Assembly: GCA_043747835.1 (NCBI GenBank) | Contig: JAYTOK010000045.1 | Coordinates: forward strand, 1 to 41,843 | Length of the DNA stretch: 41,843 bases | Source of the DNA: CADEED01 sp043747835 | GTDB lineage: Bacteria; Pseudomonadota; Gammaproteobacteria; Steroidobacterales; Steroidobacteraceae | Reading direction: 5' to 3' | In this document: one piece after another, positions 6,460 through 13,920 of the stretch | How the letters are laid out: every line of letters begins with the position of its first letter | Numbering within the stretch: the stretch's first letter is position 1 | The notes under the pieces: model-generated | What the model saw: only the letters and a program-made list of their open reading frames with translations | The model's database searches: none | Told to the model about the DNA's origin: nothing | Program-made: the position numbers and the translations under genes

Positions 6460-6548
6460 ACGTCCGTGCTCGCGACGGAGCGTTTCCAGCGCGGGCGCGC
6501 TCGCGAGCCGATGGATCGAAGAATGTGCGGCAAGGATTCCGGCGCCGT

Positions 6549-8033
6549 CTAACAGGTCCCCGGTTTCAGGAACGTACACACCCTCGGCTTGAGGGAATCG
6601 ATTGCCTTCTGTTTCGCTTCGTCCAATGTACAAACGTCACTGATACCCTTGTATTCGAGTGCGGGCGGGCTTCCCGTAACCGGGCACGACAGGCACATGT
6701 CGAACAGGGTCTTCTGCCCCCCACCTGGACACGCGGCAGGCGTACCAACCGGCGTCCCGGAAATGGTGGTGTACACGCAACCTGCGTTCGGCGGATACGC
6801 TTGCTTTGCCGCATCGAGCGTGCAGCCGAAAATGGCTACGTTCAGGGTTGCAAACGCGGGGCAGTACATGCCGACATCGAATTGCGTCTCGTCGCCGCGT
6901 GGATTGGATGCATTTGCCGTGCATGGCCCGCAACGGGGATTGCCGGGCGATGCAATGCAATTGACCGGACACCTCGGATCATTCGGGTTGGCGGAGCAAT
7001 CGGCGGGGCACTGGGGATGCGTCGCGCTGATCGAGCAAGGATCGATCTGAATGGTTCTACGCAGCGACGTCGACTCCGGGTGTGCAGAATCGTAAGCCCT
7101 CAGCGTCACGCCAACCGAGGTCCTGCGAGGCAGCGCAAACTTGCGAGTGTCGATGACGGCTTCCGCGAATACTTGCGCCGTTCGATCAAAAACGGGGTTC
7201 GGTTCGTTGTCGACCGTCAGCACCACACGCCGGCAATCGCTCGTTTCAAAATCCGCCGTGCCCAATTCGCCGGCCTTGCCCTGCGCGGGCTGCAACAACA
7301 GGCTGCGAATCTGGCAGCTGCCCCGCCGTATGAAGATCGCCTTGATATCCGTAACGGCTGTGCTTCCGGCAAAACTGCCGGAGCCTTTTTCAATCAACTT
7401 GTAGAGAAAGGTGCTGCCCTGCACCGGGTCGGCGGGCCGGGTCGGCGGACTGATCGTCAGCAACATGATCGTGTCCGGATTGGCGCAAGGCCCACCCGAG
7501 GGATTCAATCGCGTGCCGCAGGTCTGGATCAATTCGAGCGAGTAGCTGCTCTTATCCGGCGGCGGGACACCGCGCGCGATCATGTTGGCGGGCAACGGCC
7601 AATCCCATTCGGTAACCGTACCGGCTCGCACCGTCACCTGCCCGGTAACGGGATCGATCACATTCACCGGGGCAATCCTGCTCGCACGCGATTTGGTATT
7701 GGTTCGCGCGGGAAGAATCGGCAGCGGCACGCCGTTTTCCCGAATCTCGATTCCGTTGCCCGGAAACTGGTAGCGGATCTGCACCTGAAACGAAAAGGGA
7801 TTGCTGAAAAGCAAATCGTTGATCCCTACTGTGCCCGCCGATTCCGGCACGAGATCATGCCGGGAGAAATCGATCGACAGCGGATCATTGGCCCAGATCT
7901 GTCCGTTCACCGTGAGCGGGCCGATCTGCGGAGGGATTGGCGATGTACCACCGCCGCTACCAGGCGTTTGGCATGCGCCGATGGCGACTATCAGCGATGC
8001 AATGCAGACCAGCCTGACGATTCGGCTAAACAT
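6549..8033 (-). CDS. Cysteine-rich predicted lipoprotein
   Basis: This 494-residue protein starts at the ATG at 8033, which has an AAGGAG Shine-Dalgarno sequence a few bases upstream. The open frame extends 17 codons further 5', but those lack a signal sequence. The N-terminus (MFSRIVRLVCIASLIVAIGA then Cys21) is a lipoprotein signal with lipobox IGAC. A Gly/Ser/Pro linker is followed by a long beta-rich region (about 45-340), then a cysteine-rich C-terminal third. That part begins with imperfect repeats of about 14 residues of the form C-x2-NPNDPRCP-x2-C and continues with a further set of cysteines to the last residue. It is probably anchored in the outer or inner membrane facing the periplasm or surface. 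I recognise no family. It is divergent from the region upstream and single in its transcription unit. Confidence 0.8.
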   Translation of the reverse strand: MFSRIVRLVCIASLIVAIGACQTPGSGGGTSPIPPQIGPLTVNGQIWANDPLSIDFSRHDLVPESAGTVGINDLLFSNPFSFQVQIRYQFPGNGIEIRENGVPLPILPARTNTKSRASRIAPVNVIDPVTGQVTVRAGTVTEWDWPLPANMIARGVPPPDKSSYSLELIQTCGTRLNPSGGPCANPDTIMLLTISPPTRPADPVQGSTFLYKLIEKGSGSFAGSTAVTDIKAIFIRRGSCQIRSLLLQPAQGKAGELGTADFETSDCRRVVLTVDNEPNPVFDRTAQVFAEAVIDTRKFALPRRTSVGVTLRAYDSAHPESTSLRRTIQIDPCSISATHPQCPADCSANPNDPRCPVNCIASPGNPRCGPCTANASNPRGDETQFDVGMYCPAFATLNVAIFGCTLDAAKQAYPPNAGCVYTTISGTPVGTPAACPGGGQKTLFDMCLSCPVTGSPPALEYKGISDVCTLDEAKQKAIDSLKPRVCTFLKPGTC

Positions 8034-8274
8034 ATCGACTCCTTTCGAAGCGGCACCGCATGGACCATTGGACAGACCAAGCAATGATCATTGATGGGTT
8101 CAAGTCTTGCAGCAGATAGTACTTTCAAACTACCTGCCCTGCCGCGGATTGTGGACTTGTTTGCCCTCAATCTACTGCGGGAGCCCTGCGCCAGCGCCGG
8201 TCGTCATTTGCTCGTTTTGAGGTCAAACGCGCCGAACCCCTGGCCTTGTTGGCGCCGCACGAGTGCGGGACTTC
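8034..8274. other. Intergenic region between guaA and the lipoprotein gene
   Basis: This holds the 5' leader of the lipoprotein gene on its left side and the 3' flank of guaA on its right. I see no coding frame I would support, no RNA gene and no strong terminator after guaA; there is only a short GC-rich palindrome (CCGCACTCGTGCGG on the minus strand) soon after the guaA stop. This is also the right edge of the segment bounded by the guaA 3' duplication. Confidence 0.4.
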
Positions 8275-9885
8275 TCACTCCCACTCGATCGTCGCGGGCG
8301 GTTTGCCCGAGATGTCGTAGACCACGCGCGAAATTCCCTTCACTTCGTTGACGATGCGGCGCGAACACACATCGAGGAAGTCGTGCGGCAACCGCGCCCA
8401 GTGCGCGGTCATGAAATCGATGGTCTCGACGGCGCGCAACGCGACGACATAGTCGTAACGACGGCCGTCGCCCATGACTCCGACCGAGCGCACCGGCAGG
8501 AACACGGCGAACGCCTGCGACGTCTTGTCGTAGAGATCGTGGCGGCGCAGCTCTTCGATGAAGATCGCGTCAGCCTGGCGCAGCAGGTCCGCGTAGTCCT
8601 TGCGCACTTCGCCGAGGATGCGCACGCCCAAGCCGGGACCCGGGAACGGGTGGCGATACACCATCTCGCGCGGCAATCCGAGCTCGACGCCGAGCCGGCG
8701 CACCTCGTCCTTGAACAGCTCACGCAGGGGCTCGACGAGCTTCATGCGCATGTTCGCCGGCAGGCCGCCCACGTTGTGGTGCGACTTGATGACGTGCGCC
8801 TTGCCGGTCTTGCTGCCGGCGGATTCGATCACGTCGGGGTAGATAGTGCCCTGCGCGAGGAAGTCGACGTTCTGGAGCTTGTTGGCCTCCTCGTCGAAAA
8901 CCTTCACGAACTCGCCGCCGATGATCTTGCGCTTGCGTTCGGGGTCGCTCTCGCCGCGCAGCGCACCCAGGAAGCGGGCCTCGGCATCGACGCGGATGAC
9001 CTTGACGCCCAGATTGTCGGCGAAGATTTTCATCACGGCGTCGCCTTCGTTCAGGCGCAGCAGTCCGTGATCGACGAACACGCAGACGAGCTGCTCGCCG
9101 ATCGCCTTGTGCAGCAGCGCGGCGACGACGGACGAATCCACGCCGCCCGACAGACCCAGCAGGACCTTGCCCTTGCCAACCTGCGCGCGCACGCGCGCGA
9201 TCGCGTCGTCGATGATGTTGCCGACGCTCCACAGTGCTTCGCACGAACAGATCTCGCGCACGAAGCGCTCGAGCAGCTCCTTGCCCTTCAGCGTATGGGT
9301 GACTTCGGGGTGGAATTGCACCGCGTAGAACTTGCGAGATTCATCGACCATCGCGGCGAGCGGTGCGTTGGCACTTCCGGCGACGGCGCTGAATCCGGGC
9401 GGCAGCGTCTCGACGCGATCGCCGTGGCTCATCCAGACATCGAGCACCGCGCGGCCCTGCCCGTCCTTGCGGTCGGCGAGGCCGTCGAGCAGCTTGTTAG
9501 GCGCCGTGGACGTGACCTCGGCGTAACCGAATTCGCGGTGATTGCTGGGCAGCACCTTGCCGCCCAACTGCTGCGCCATGGTCTGCATGCCGTAACAGAT
9601 CCCGAGCACGGGCACGCCGAGCTCGAAGACCGCCTGCGGCGCACGCGGCGGCTCTTTGTCCGTCACGGACTCGGGGCCACCTGACAAAATGACCCCGCGG
9701 GGTTTCCAGTTGCGGACGTCATCGTTCGAGACATCCCAGGGAAGGATTTCGCAGTACACGCCGAGTTCGCGAACCCGGCGCGCGATCAACTGCGTGTATT
9801 GCGCACCGAAGTCGAGGATCAGGACGCGCGAGGAGTGGATGTCGGTCTGCGGTGTCGAAGCGGCGCTCGTCGCGGGCTGGCTCAT
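8275..9885 (-). CDS. guaA: GMP synthase, glutamine-hydrolysing
   Basis: The enzyme converts XMP, ATP and glutamine to GMP in the last step of guanine nucleotide synthesis, in the cytoplasm. The 536 residues contain a class I glutamine amidotransferase domain (about 18-210) with nucleophile C97 in GICYG and partners H192 and E194. The ATP-pyrophosphatase domain has the PP-loop SGGVDSS at 245-251, and the GMP synthase dimerisation domain ends PPATIEWE. The first about 15 residues are an extension before the family core. The start has a GAGAGGA Shine-Dalgarno sequence. It follows guaB after 39 bp, so guaBA form an operon. Its 3' end is duplicated as a decayed fragment at 2618-2855. Confidence 0.98.
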   Translation of the reverse strand: MSQPATSAASTPQTDIHSSRVLILDFGAQYTQLIARRVRELGVYCEILPWDVSNDDVRNWKPRGVILSGGPESVTDKEPPRAPQAVFELGVPVLGICYGMQTMAQQLGGKVLPSNHREFGYAEVTSTAPNKLLDGLADRKDGQGRAVLDVWMSHGDRVETLPPGFSAVAGSANAPLAAMVDESRKFYAVQFHPEVTHTLKGKELLERFVREICSCEALWSVGNIIDDAIARVRAQVGKGKVLLGLSGGVDSSVVAALLHKAIGEQLVCVFVDHGLLRLNEGDAVMKIFADNLGVKVIRVDAEARFLGALRGESDPERKRKIIGGEFVKVFDEEANKLQNVDFLAQGTIYPDVIESAGSKTGKAHVIKSHHNVGGLPANMRMKLVEPLRELFKDEVRRLGVELGLPREMVYRHPFPGPGLGVRILGEVRKDYADLLRQADAIFIEELRRHDLYDKTSQAFAVFLPVRSVGVMGDGRRYDYVVALRAVETIDFMTAHWARLPHDFLDVCSRRIVNEVKGISRVVYDISGKPPATIEWE

Positions 9886-9924
9886 CGAAATCCTCTCTTC
9901 AGGAAACTCTGTCGGGACACGCCC

Positions 9925-11388
9925 TCAAGACACGCGGTAGTTCGGCGCTTCCTTGGTGATCTGCACGTCGTGCACGTGGCTCTCGCGCATGCCGGCGCCG
10001 GTGACGCGCACGAACTTCGGCCGCGTGCGCATCTCGGAGATGCTCTTGCTGCCGGTGTACCCCATCGCGGCGCGCAGACCGCCCGCGAGCTGGTGCAGGA
10101 TCGAAACGAGGCTGCCCTTGTAAGGCACGCGGCCTTCGACGCCTTCCGGCACGAGCTTCTCGAGTTCGCTCGCGGTGTCCTGGAAATAGCGGTCGGCGGA
10201 GCCGTGGCGCTCGCTCATCGCGCCCAAACTACCCATGCCGCGATACGCCTTGTACGAAGCGCCTTGATAAAGCTCGACGTCTCCGGGCGATTCTTCCGTG
10301 CCGGCGAAGAGTCCGCCGATCATCACGCAGTCGGCGCCAGCGACGATGGCTTTCGCGATGTCGCCGCTGAAGCGGATGCCGCCGTCGGCGATCACCGGAA
10401 CCTGGTTCTCGACGGCGCCCGCGACGTTCGACACCGCGGAGATCTGCGGAACTCCGACGCCCGCGATGATGCGCGTCGTGCAGATCGAGCCCGGCCCGAT
10501 GCCGACCTTGATGCCGTCGACGCCGGCTTTCACGAGATCGCGCGCGGCATCGGCCGTCGCGACGTTGCCGCCGATGATCTGCAGATCGCCGAACTGCGCC
10601 TTGATGCGGCGGACCATGTCGAGAACGCCTTTCGAATGACCGTGCGCCGTGTCGACGACGACCACGTCGACGCCGGCGTCACGCAGCGCGGCGACGCGCT
10701 CGAGCGTGTCCGGCGCGGTGCCGACCGCGGCCCCGACGCGCAGCCGGCCGGACGGGTCCTTGCAGGCGCGCGGGAATTCCGTCGCCTTCTGGAAATCCTT
10801 CACGGTGATCATGCCGCGCAGTTCCTGGTCGCTGTTCACGACGAGGACCTTCTCGATGCGGTGCTTGTGCAGCAGCATCAGCACTTCTTCCTTCGGTGCG
10901 TTCTCGCGAACCGTCACGAGACGCTCCGCCGGCGTCATGACCGTGGACACGGGCGCGTCGAGCTTCTCTTCGAAACGCAGGTCGCGATGCGTGACGATCC
11001 CCATCACCTTGGTGCCGAGGACGACGGGAACGCCGGAGATGCCCTTCGATCTAGTTAGATCGAGGACCTGGCGGATCGTCCAGTCGGGCGAGACCGTGAT
11101 CGGGTCGCGGATCACGCCGCTCTCGAATTTCTTCACACGAGCGACTTCGGCGGCTTGACCTGCGATCGTCATGCTCTTGTGGATGATGCCGATGCCGCCT
11201 TCCTGGGCCATCGTGATGGCAAGGCGGGCTTCGGTGACGGTGTCCATGGCGGCGGACACGAGCGGGAAATTGAGCTTGATGGCCTTCGTGAGGCGCGTGC
11301 CCAGATCGACTTCGCGCGGGAGGATTTCCGAGTAAGCCGGGACTAAAAGAACGTCGTCGAAGGTCAACGCTTCTTCAAGAATTCGCAT
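9925..11388 (-). CDS. guaB: IMP dehydrogenase
   Basis: The enzyme oxidises IMP to XMP with NAD+, the first step committed to GMP. Starting at the ATG of MRILEEALTF gives 487 residues, the usual length; the frame is open upstream but those codons are not family sequence. The TIM barrel is interrupted by two CBS domains (about 93-205). The catalytic loop has C303 in GPGSICTTR, and the phosphate-binding DGG motif follows (VIADGGIRFSGD). The C-terminus carries the flap region (YRGMGSLGAM). It is the first gene of guaBA. The promoter must lie in 11389-11452 or within the palindrome beyond. Confidence 0.98.
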   Translation of the reverse strand: MRILEEALTFDDVLLVPAYSEILPREVDLGTRLTKAIKLNFPLVSAAMDTVTEARLAITMAQEGGIGIIHKSMTIAGQAAEVARVKKFESGVIRDPITVSPDWTIRQVLDLTRSKGISGVPVVLGTKVMGIVTHRDLRFEEKLDAPVSTVMTPAERLVTVRENAPKEEVLMLLHKHRIEKVLVVNSDQELRGMITVKDFQKATEFPRACKDPSGRLRVGAAVGTAPDTLERVAALRDAGVDVVVVDTAHGHSKGVLDMVRRIKAQFGDLQIIGGNVATADAARDLVKAGVDGIKVGIGPGSICTTRIIAGVGVPQISAVSNVAGAVENQVPVIADGGIRFSGDIAKAIVAGADCVMIGGLFAGTEESPGDVELYQGASYKAYRGMGSLGAMSERHGSADRYFQDTASELEKLVPEGVEGRVPYKGSLVSILHQLAGGLRAAMGYTGSKSISEMRTRPKFVRVTGAGMRESHVHDVQITKEAPNYRVS

Positions 11389-11452
11389 GGGAGTGTTCAA
11401 CGGTAGTGAACGATGGGGGATTGTACGCAGGTGTCCGACATGGGTAAAGAAA

Positions 11453-11566
11453 GGGGACATTCCCCATTTTCTAGCAAAAGGGGACGGGCCTGTTTATGCG
11501 ACGCGCAATATGCAGCACGCGTGGATAAGGCCCGTCCCCTTTTGCCGGAAAATGGGGAATGTCCCC
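11453..11566. repeat. 114-bp imperfect palindrome between guaB and xseA
   Basis: A 38-bp left arm (11453-11490) and a 38-bp right arm (11529-11566) are reverse complements with two mismatches, separated by a 38-nt loop. The arms are built of GGGGACATTCCCC, then ATTTT, then AAAAGGGGACGGGCC, so each arm contains smaller GGGGAC palindromes. The right arm ends 18 bp before the xseA start codon. It looks like a REP- or MITE-type non-autonomous element. Transcribed, it would fold into a very stable hairpin in the xseA leader. Confidence 0.85.
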
Positions 11567-11584
11567 ATCCGCTACTATTGCGTC

Positions 11585-12997
11585 GTGACCGACCCAAGAT
11601 TCCCCGACCTCTTCGCGCAGGAACCCGCGCGCAAATCCCCGCCGCCGCGCGCGGAGCGCGAGGTCTACACGGTTTCGCGCCTCAACAAAGAGGTGCGGCT
11701 GCTGCTCGAATCGGGCCTGCCGCTGCTGTGGCTCGAAGGCGAAATCTCGAATTTCGCCGCACCCGCTTCAGGGCATTGGTATTTCTCGCTCAAGGACGCG
11801 AACGCCCAGGTGCGTTGCGCGATGTGGAAGCAGAAGAACTCAGCTCTGCGCTTCCGGCCGAAAGAAGGCATGTTGGTCCTGGCGCGGGCGCGGGTCGGGC
11901 TCTACGAACCCCGCGGGGAATACCAGCTCATCGTCGAACACCTCGAGGAAGCGGGCGAAGGCGCGCTCAAGCGGGAATTCGAGAAGCTCAAGGCGCGCCT
12001 CGCGGCCGAAGGTCTGTTTGCCGCCGAGCGCAAGCGACCGCTGCCCGCCGTGCCGCGCCGCATCGGCGTGGTGACCTCTCCGACCGGCGCTGCGATTCAC
12101 GACATATTGCGAGTGCTGAAGGCACGATTTCCCGCAACGGCCGTCATGATCTACCCGACCGCCGTGCAGGGCGCGGCCGCCGTTCCCGAGATCGTGCGCG
12201 CCATCGAAGCCGCGTCGCGCCGTTCAGAATGCGACGTGCTGATCGTCGCCCGCGGCGGTGGCTCGCTCGAGGATCTCTGGTGCTTCAACGACGAGCGCGT
12301 CGCGCGCGCGATTGCCGGCTGCCGCATTCCGACGATCGCCGGCGTCGGTCACGAAGTCGACGTGACGATCGCGGACTTCGTCGCGGACGTGCGCGCCCCG
12401 ACGCCGTCGGCCGCGGCGCTGGCGGCCGTGCCGGACCGTGCTACCTGGCTCGAAACGCTCGCGCTGTTCCAGACGCGCTTCGCCGGCGCGATGGCAAGAG
12501 TTCTGCGCGCGCACGCGCTCGGGCTGAACTCGCTCGCGCAGCGACTGCAGATCTCGCACCCCGGCGCGCGGCTCGCACAACACGCGCAACGCCTCGACGA
12601 TCTCGAGCAGCGCATGAAGCTCGCGTTGCGCGCAACGGTGATGACCCGACAACAGCGTCTCGAAACCTTCGCGGCGCGTCTGTGGCGCGAGAATCCAAGG
12701 CACCGGTTGACGGATCTCTGCGCGCGGGGCGATGCACTGCGCCAACGGCTCGTCGCCGCGTTCGCGCGCCAGCTCGGCGGACTCGATCAGCGTCTCGTGC
12801 TCGCGAGCCGCACGCTCGATGCCGTGAGTCCGCTCGCGACTCTCGGCCGCGGGTTCGCGGTCGTCAGCCGCACTCAGGATGGTGCGCTGCTGCGCGATGC
12901 CGCCGCTGCGCCGGCCGGCACCGAGATCGAGGCGCGGCTCGCGCGGGGCCGGCTGCGCGCGACCGTCACGAAAGCCGTCCAGGACACCGATGACTAA
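11585..12997 (+). CDS. xseA: Exodeoxyribonuclease VII large subunit
   Basis: This subunit and XseB form exonuclease VII, which degrades single-stranded DNA. The GTG start at 11585 (TDPRFPDLFAQ) gives 470 residues, matching the family; the frame is open further upstream only because the palindrome happens to be open. The N-terminal OB-fold domain (about 25-125) includes WLEGEISNFAAPASGHWYFS. The catalytic domain carries ARGGGSLEDLW and AGVGHEVDVTIADFVADVRA, both hallmarks. A helical coiled region and the C-terminal GRGFAVV motif follow. It overlaps the next gene by 8 bp, suggesting cotranscription. The long palindrome right before the start may affect its expression. Confidence 0.96.
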   Translation: MTDPRFPDLFAQEPARKSPPPRAEREVYTVSRLNKEVRLLLESGLPLLWLEGEISNFAAPASGHWYFSLKDANAQVRCAMWKQKNSALRFRPKEGMLVLARARVGLYEPRGEYQLIVEHLEEAGEGALKREFEKLKARLAAEGLFAAERKRPLPAVPRRIGVVTSPTGAAIHDILRVLKARFPATAVMIYPTAVQGAAAVPEIVRAIEAASRRSECDVLIVARGGGSLEDLWCFNDERVARAIAGCRIPTIAGVGHEVDVTIADFVADVRAPTPSAAALAAVPDRATWLETLALFQTRFAGAMARVLRAHALGLNSLAQRLQISHPGARLAQHAQRLDDLEQRMKLALRATVMTRQQRLETFAARLWRENPRHRLTDLCARGDALRQRLVAAFARQLGGLDQRLVLASRTLDAVSPLATLGRGFAVVSRTQDGALLRDAAAAPAGTEIEARLARGRLRATVTKAVQDTDD

Positions 12998-13904
12998 CTA
13001 TCGAGCGCTGCTCGCCTGCGCGCTGCTGTGCGCCGCGGCCGCCGGCGCGCAAACTGTCGCGCCCACCGGCGCGCAAAAATTCACGCCGCCACGCGAATCC
13101 GCCGTCCCCGGCGGCGTCGTCAACATCAAGCTGCCGGGCGCGCTCGACGAAAAGCCGGTCGTCACGTTTCAGGACAGGCGCGTCCTCGTCGTACGTCAGC
13201 CCGCCGGCTGGCTCGCCATCGTCGGCATCCCGCTCGACACGGAACCCGGCTCGCACACGATCGCCGTGCAACAGCCCGGATCGAATCCACGCGACGTCGA
13301 GTTCAAGGTGGTGCCCAAGGCGTACCGCACCCAGGCGCTCAAGGTCGCGCCCGGCCAGGTCAACCTCTCACCCGAAGACGAGGCACGCGTCGCCCGCGAG
13401 CAGGAAAAGATGCGCGCCGTGTTCGAGTCGTTCTCCCCCGATCCTCCGGCCACGTTGCGCATGAACTCGCCCGTGTCGGGGCCGCGCTCCAGCTCGTTCG
13501 GCCTGCGACGCGTGTTCAACGGCGAGTCGCGCAATCCGCATAGCGGCATGGATATCGCCGCGCCCACCGGCACACCGATCAAGGCACCGCTCGCGGGCCG
13601 TGTCGTCGACACGGGCAACTACTTCTTCAACGGCGGCAATGTCATCCTCGATCACGGCCAGGGTGTGCTCACCATGTACTGCCATCTCTCGAAGATCGGC
13701 GTCGAGGTGGGTCAGGAATTGAAGAAAGGCGATGTGCTGGGGCTCGTCGGCGCGACGGGCCGTGTGACCGGGCCGCATCTGCACTGGAGCGTGAAGCTCA
13801 ACGTGGCCACCGTGGATCCGGCGCTGTTCCTCGCGCCGCCCGCAAAGAAAAAGCCGGTGACGCAAGCGCCACCGGCTACAGTCAAACAGGGGCCAGATCG
13901 ATAG
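12990..13904 (+). CDS. Secreted M23-family peptidase
   Basis: A zinc endopeptidase probably cleaving peptidoglycan cross-bridges in the periplasm. The 304 residues begin at the ATG overlapping the xseA stop. A signal peptide (about 1-20, ACALLCAAAAGA) is followed by an N-terminal beta domain and the LytM/M23 domain (about 165-285). Zinc ligands H184 and D188 (HSGMD) and H265 (GPHLHW) are present, as is the H-x-H pair at 263-265. All catalytic residues are intact, so it should be active and not an EnvC-like degenerate regulator. The last codons run into a GGGGCCAGATC palindrome. The pairing with xseA looks like a simple two-gene unit. Confidence 0.92.
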   Translation: MTNYRALLACALLCAAAAGAQTVAPTGAQKFTPPRESAVPGGVVNIKLPGALDEKPVVTFQDRRVLVVRQPAGWLAIVGIPLDTEPGSHTIAVQQPGSNPRDVEFKVVPKAYRTQALKVAPGQVNLSPEDEARVAREQEKMRAVFESFSPDPPATLRMNSPVSGPRSSSFGLRRVFNGESRNPHSGMDIAAPTGTPIKAPLAGRVVDTGNYFFNGGNVILDHGQGVLTMYCHLSKIGVEVGQELKKGDVLGLVGATGRVTGPHLHWSVKLNVATVDPALFLAPPAKKKPVTQAPPATVKQGPDR

Positions 13905-13914
13905 ATCTGACCCC
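13889..13914 (+). terminator. GGGG-CCCC inverted repeat at the end of the M23 gene
   Basis: GGGGCCAGATC (13889-13899) pairs with GATCTGACCCC (13904-13914) with one mismatch around a 4-nt loop. It covers the M23 stop codon and lies just before the convergent S8 protease stop at 13921. There is no U-tract, so it may be a repeat-family member acting as a bidirectional barrier and not a classical terminator. Confidence 0.5.
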
Positions 13915-13920
13915 GCCTAC

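Noticed and set aside
5961..8087. A 708-codon plus-strand frame
   Set aside because: It is antisense to the lipoprotein gene (6549-8033) over most of its length and Arg-rich without domains. The lipoprotein has a Shine-Dalgarno sequence, signal peptide and lipobox.
8263..9684. A 473-codon plus-strand frame
   Set aside because: It is antisense to guaA, which has every catalytic motif. A similar frame antisense to guaB (9799-11058) was rejected for the same reason.
11387..11584. In-frame 5' extension of xseA through the palindrome
   Set aside because: The extension would be 66 residues of palindrome-encoded sequence with no family match; the GTG at 11585 gives the standard XseA length and N-terminus.
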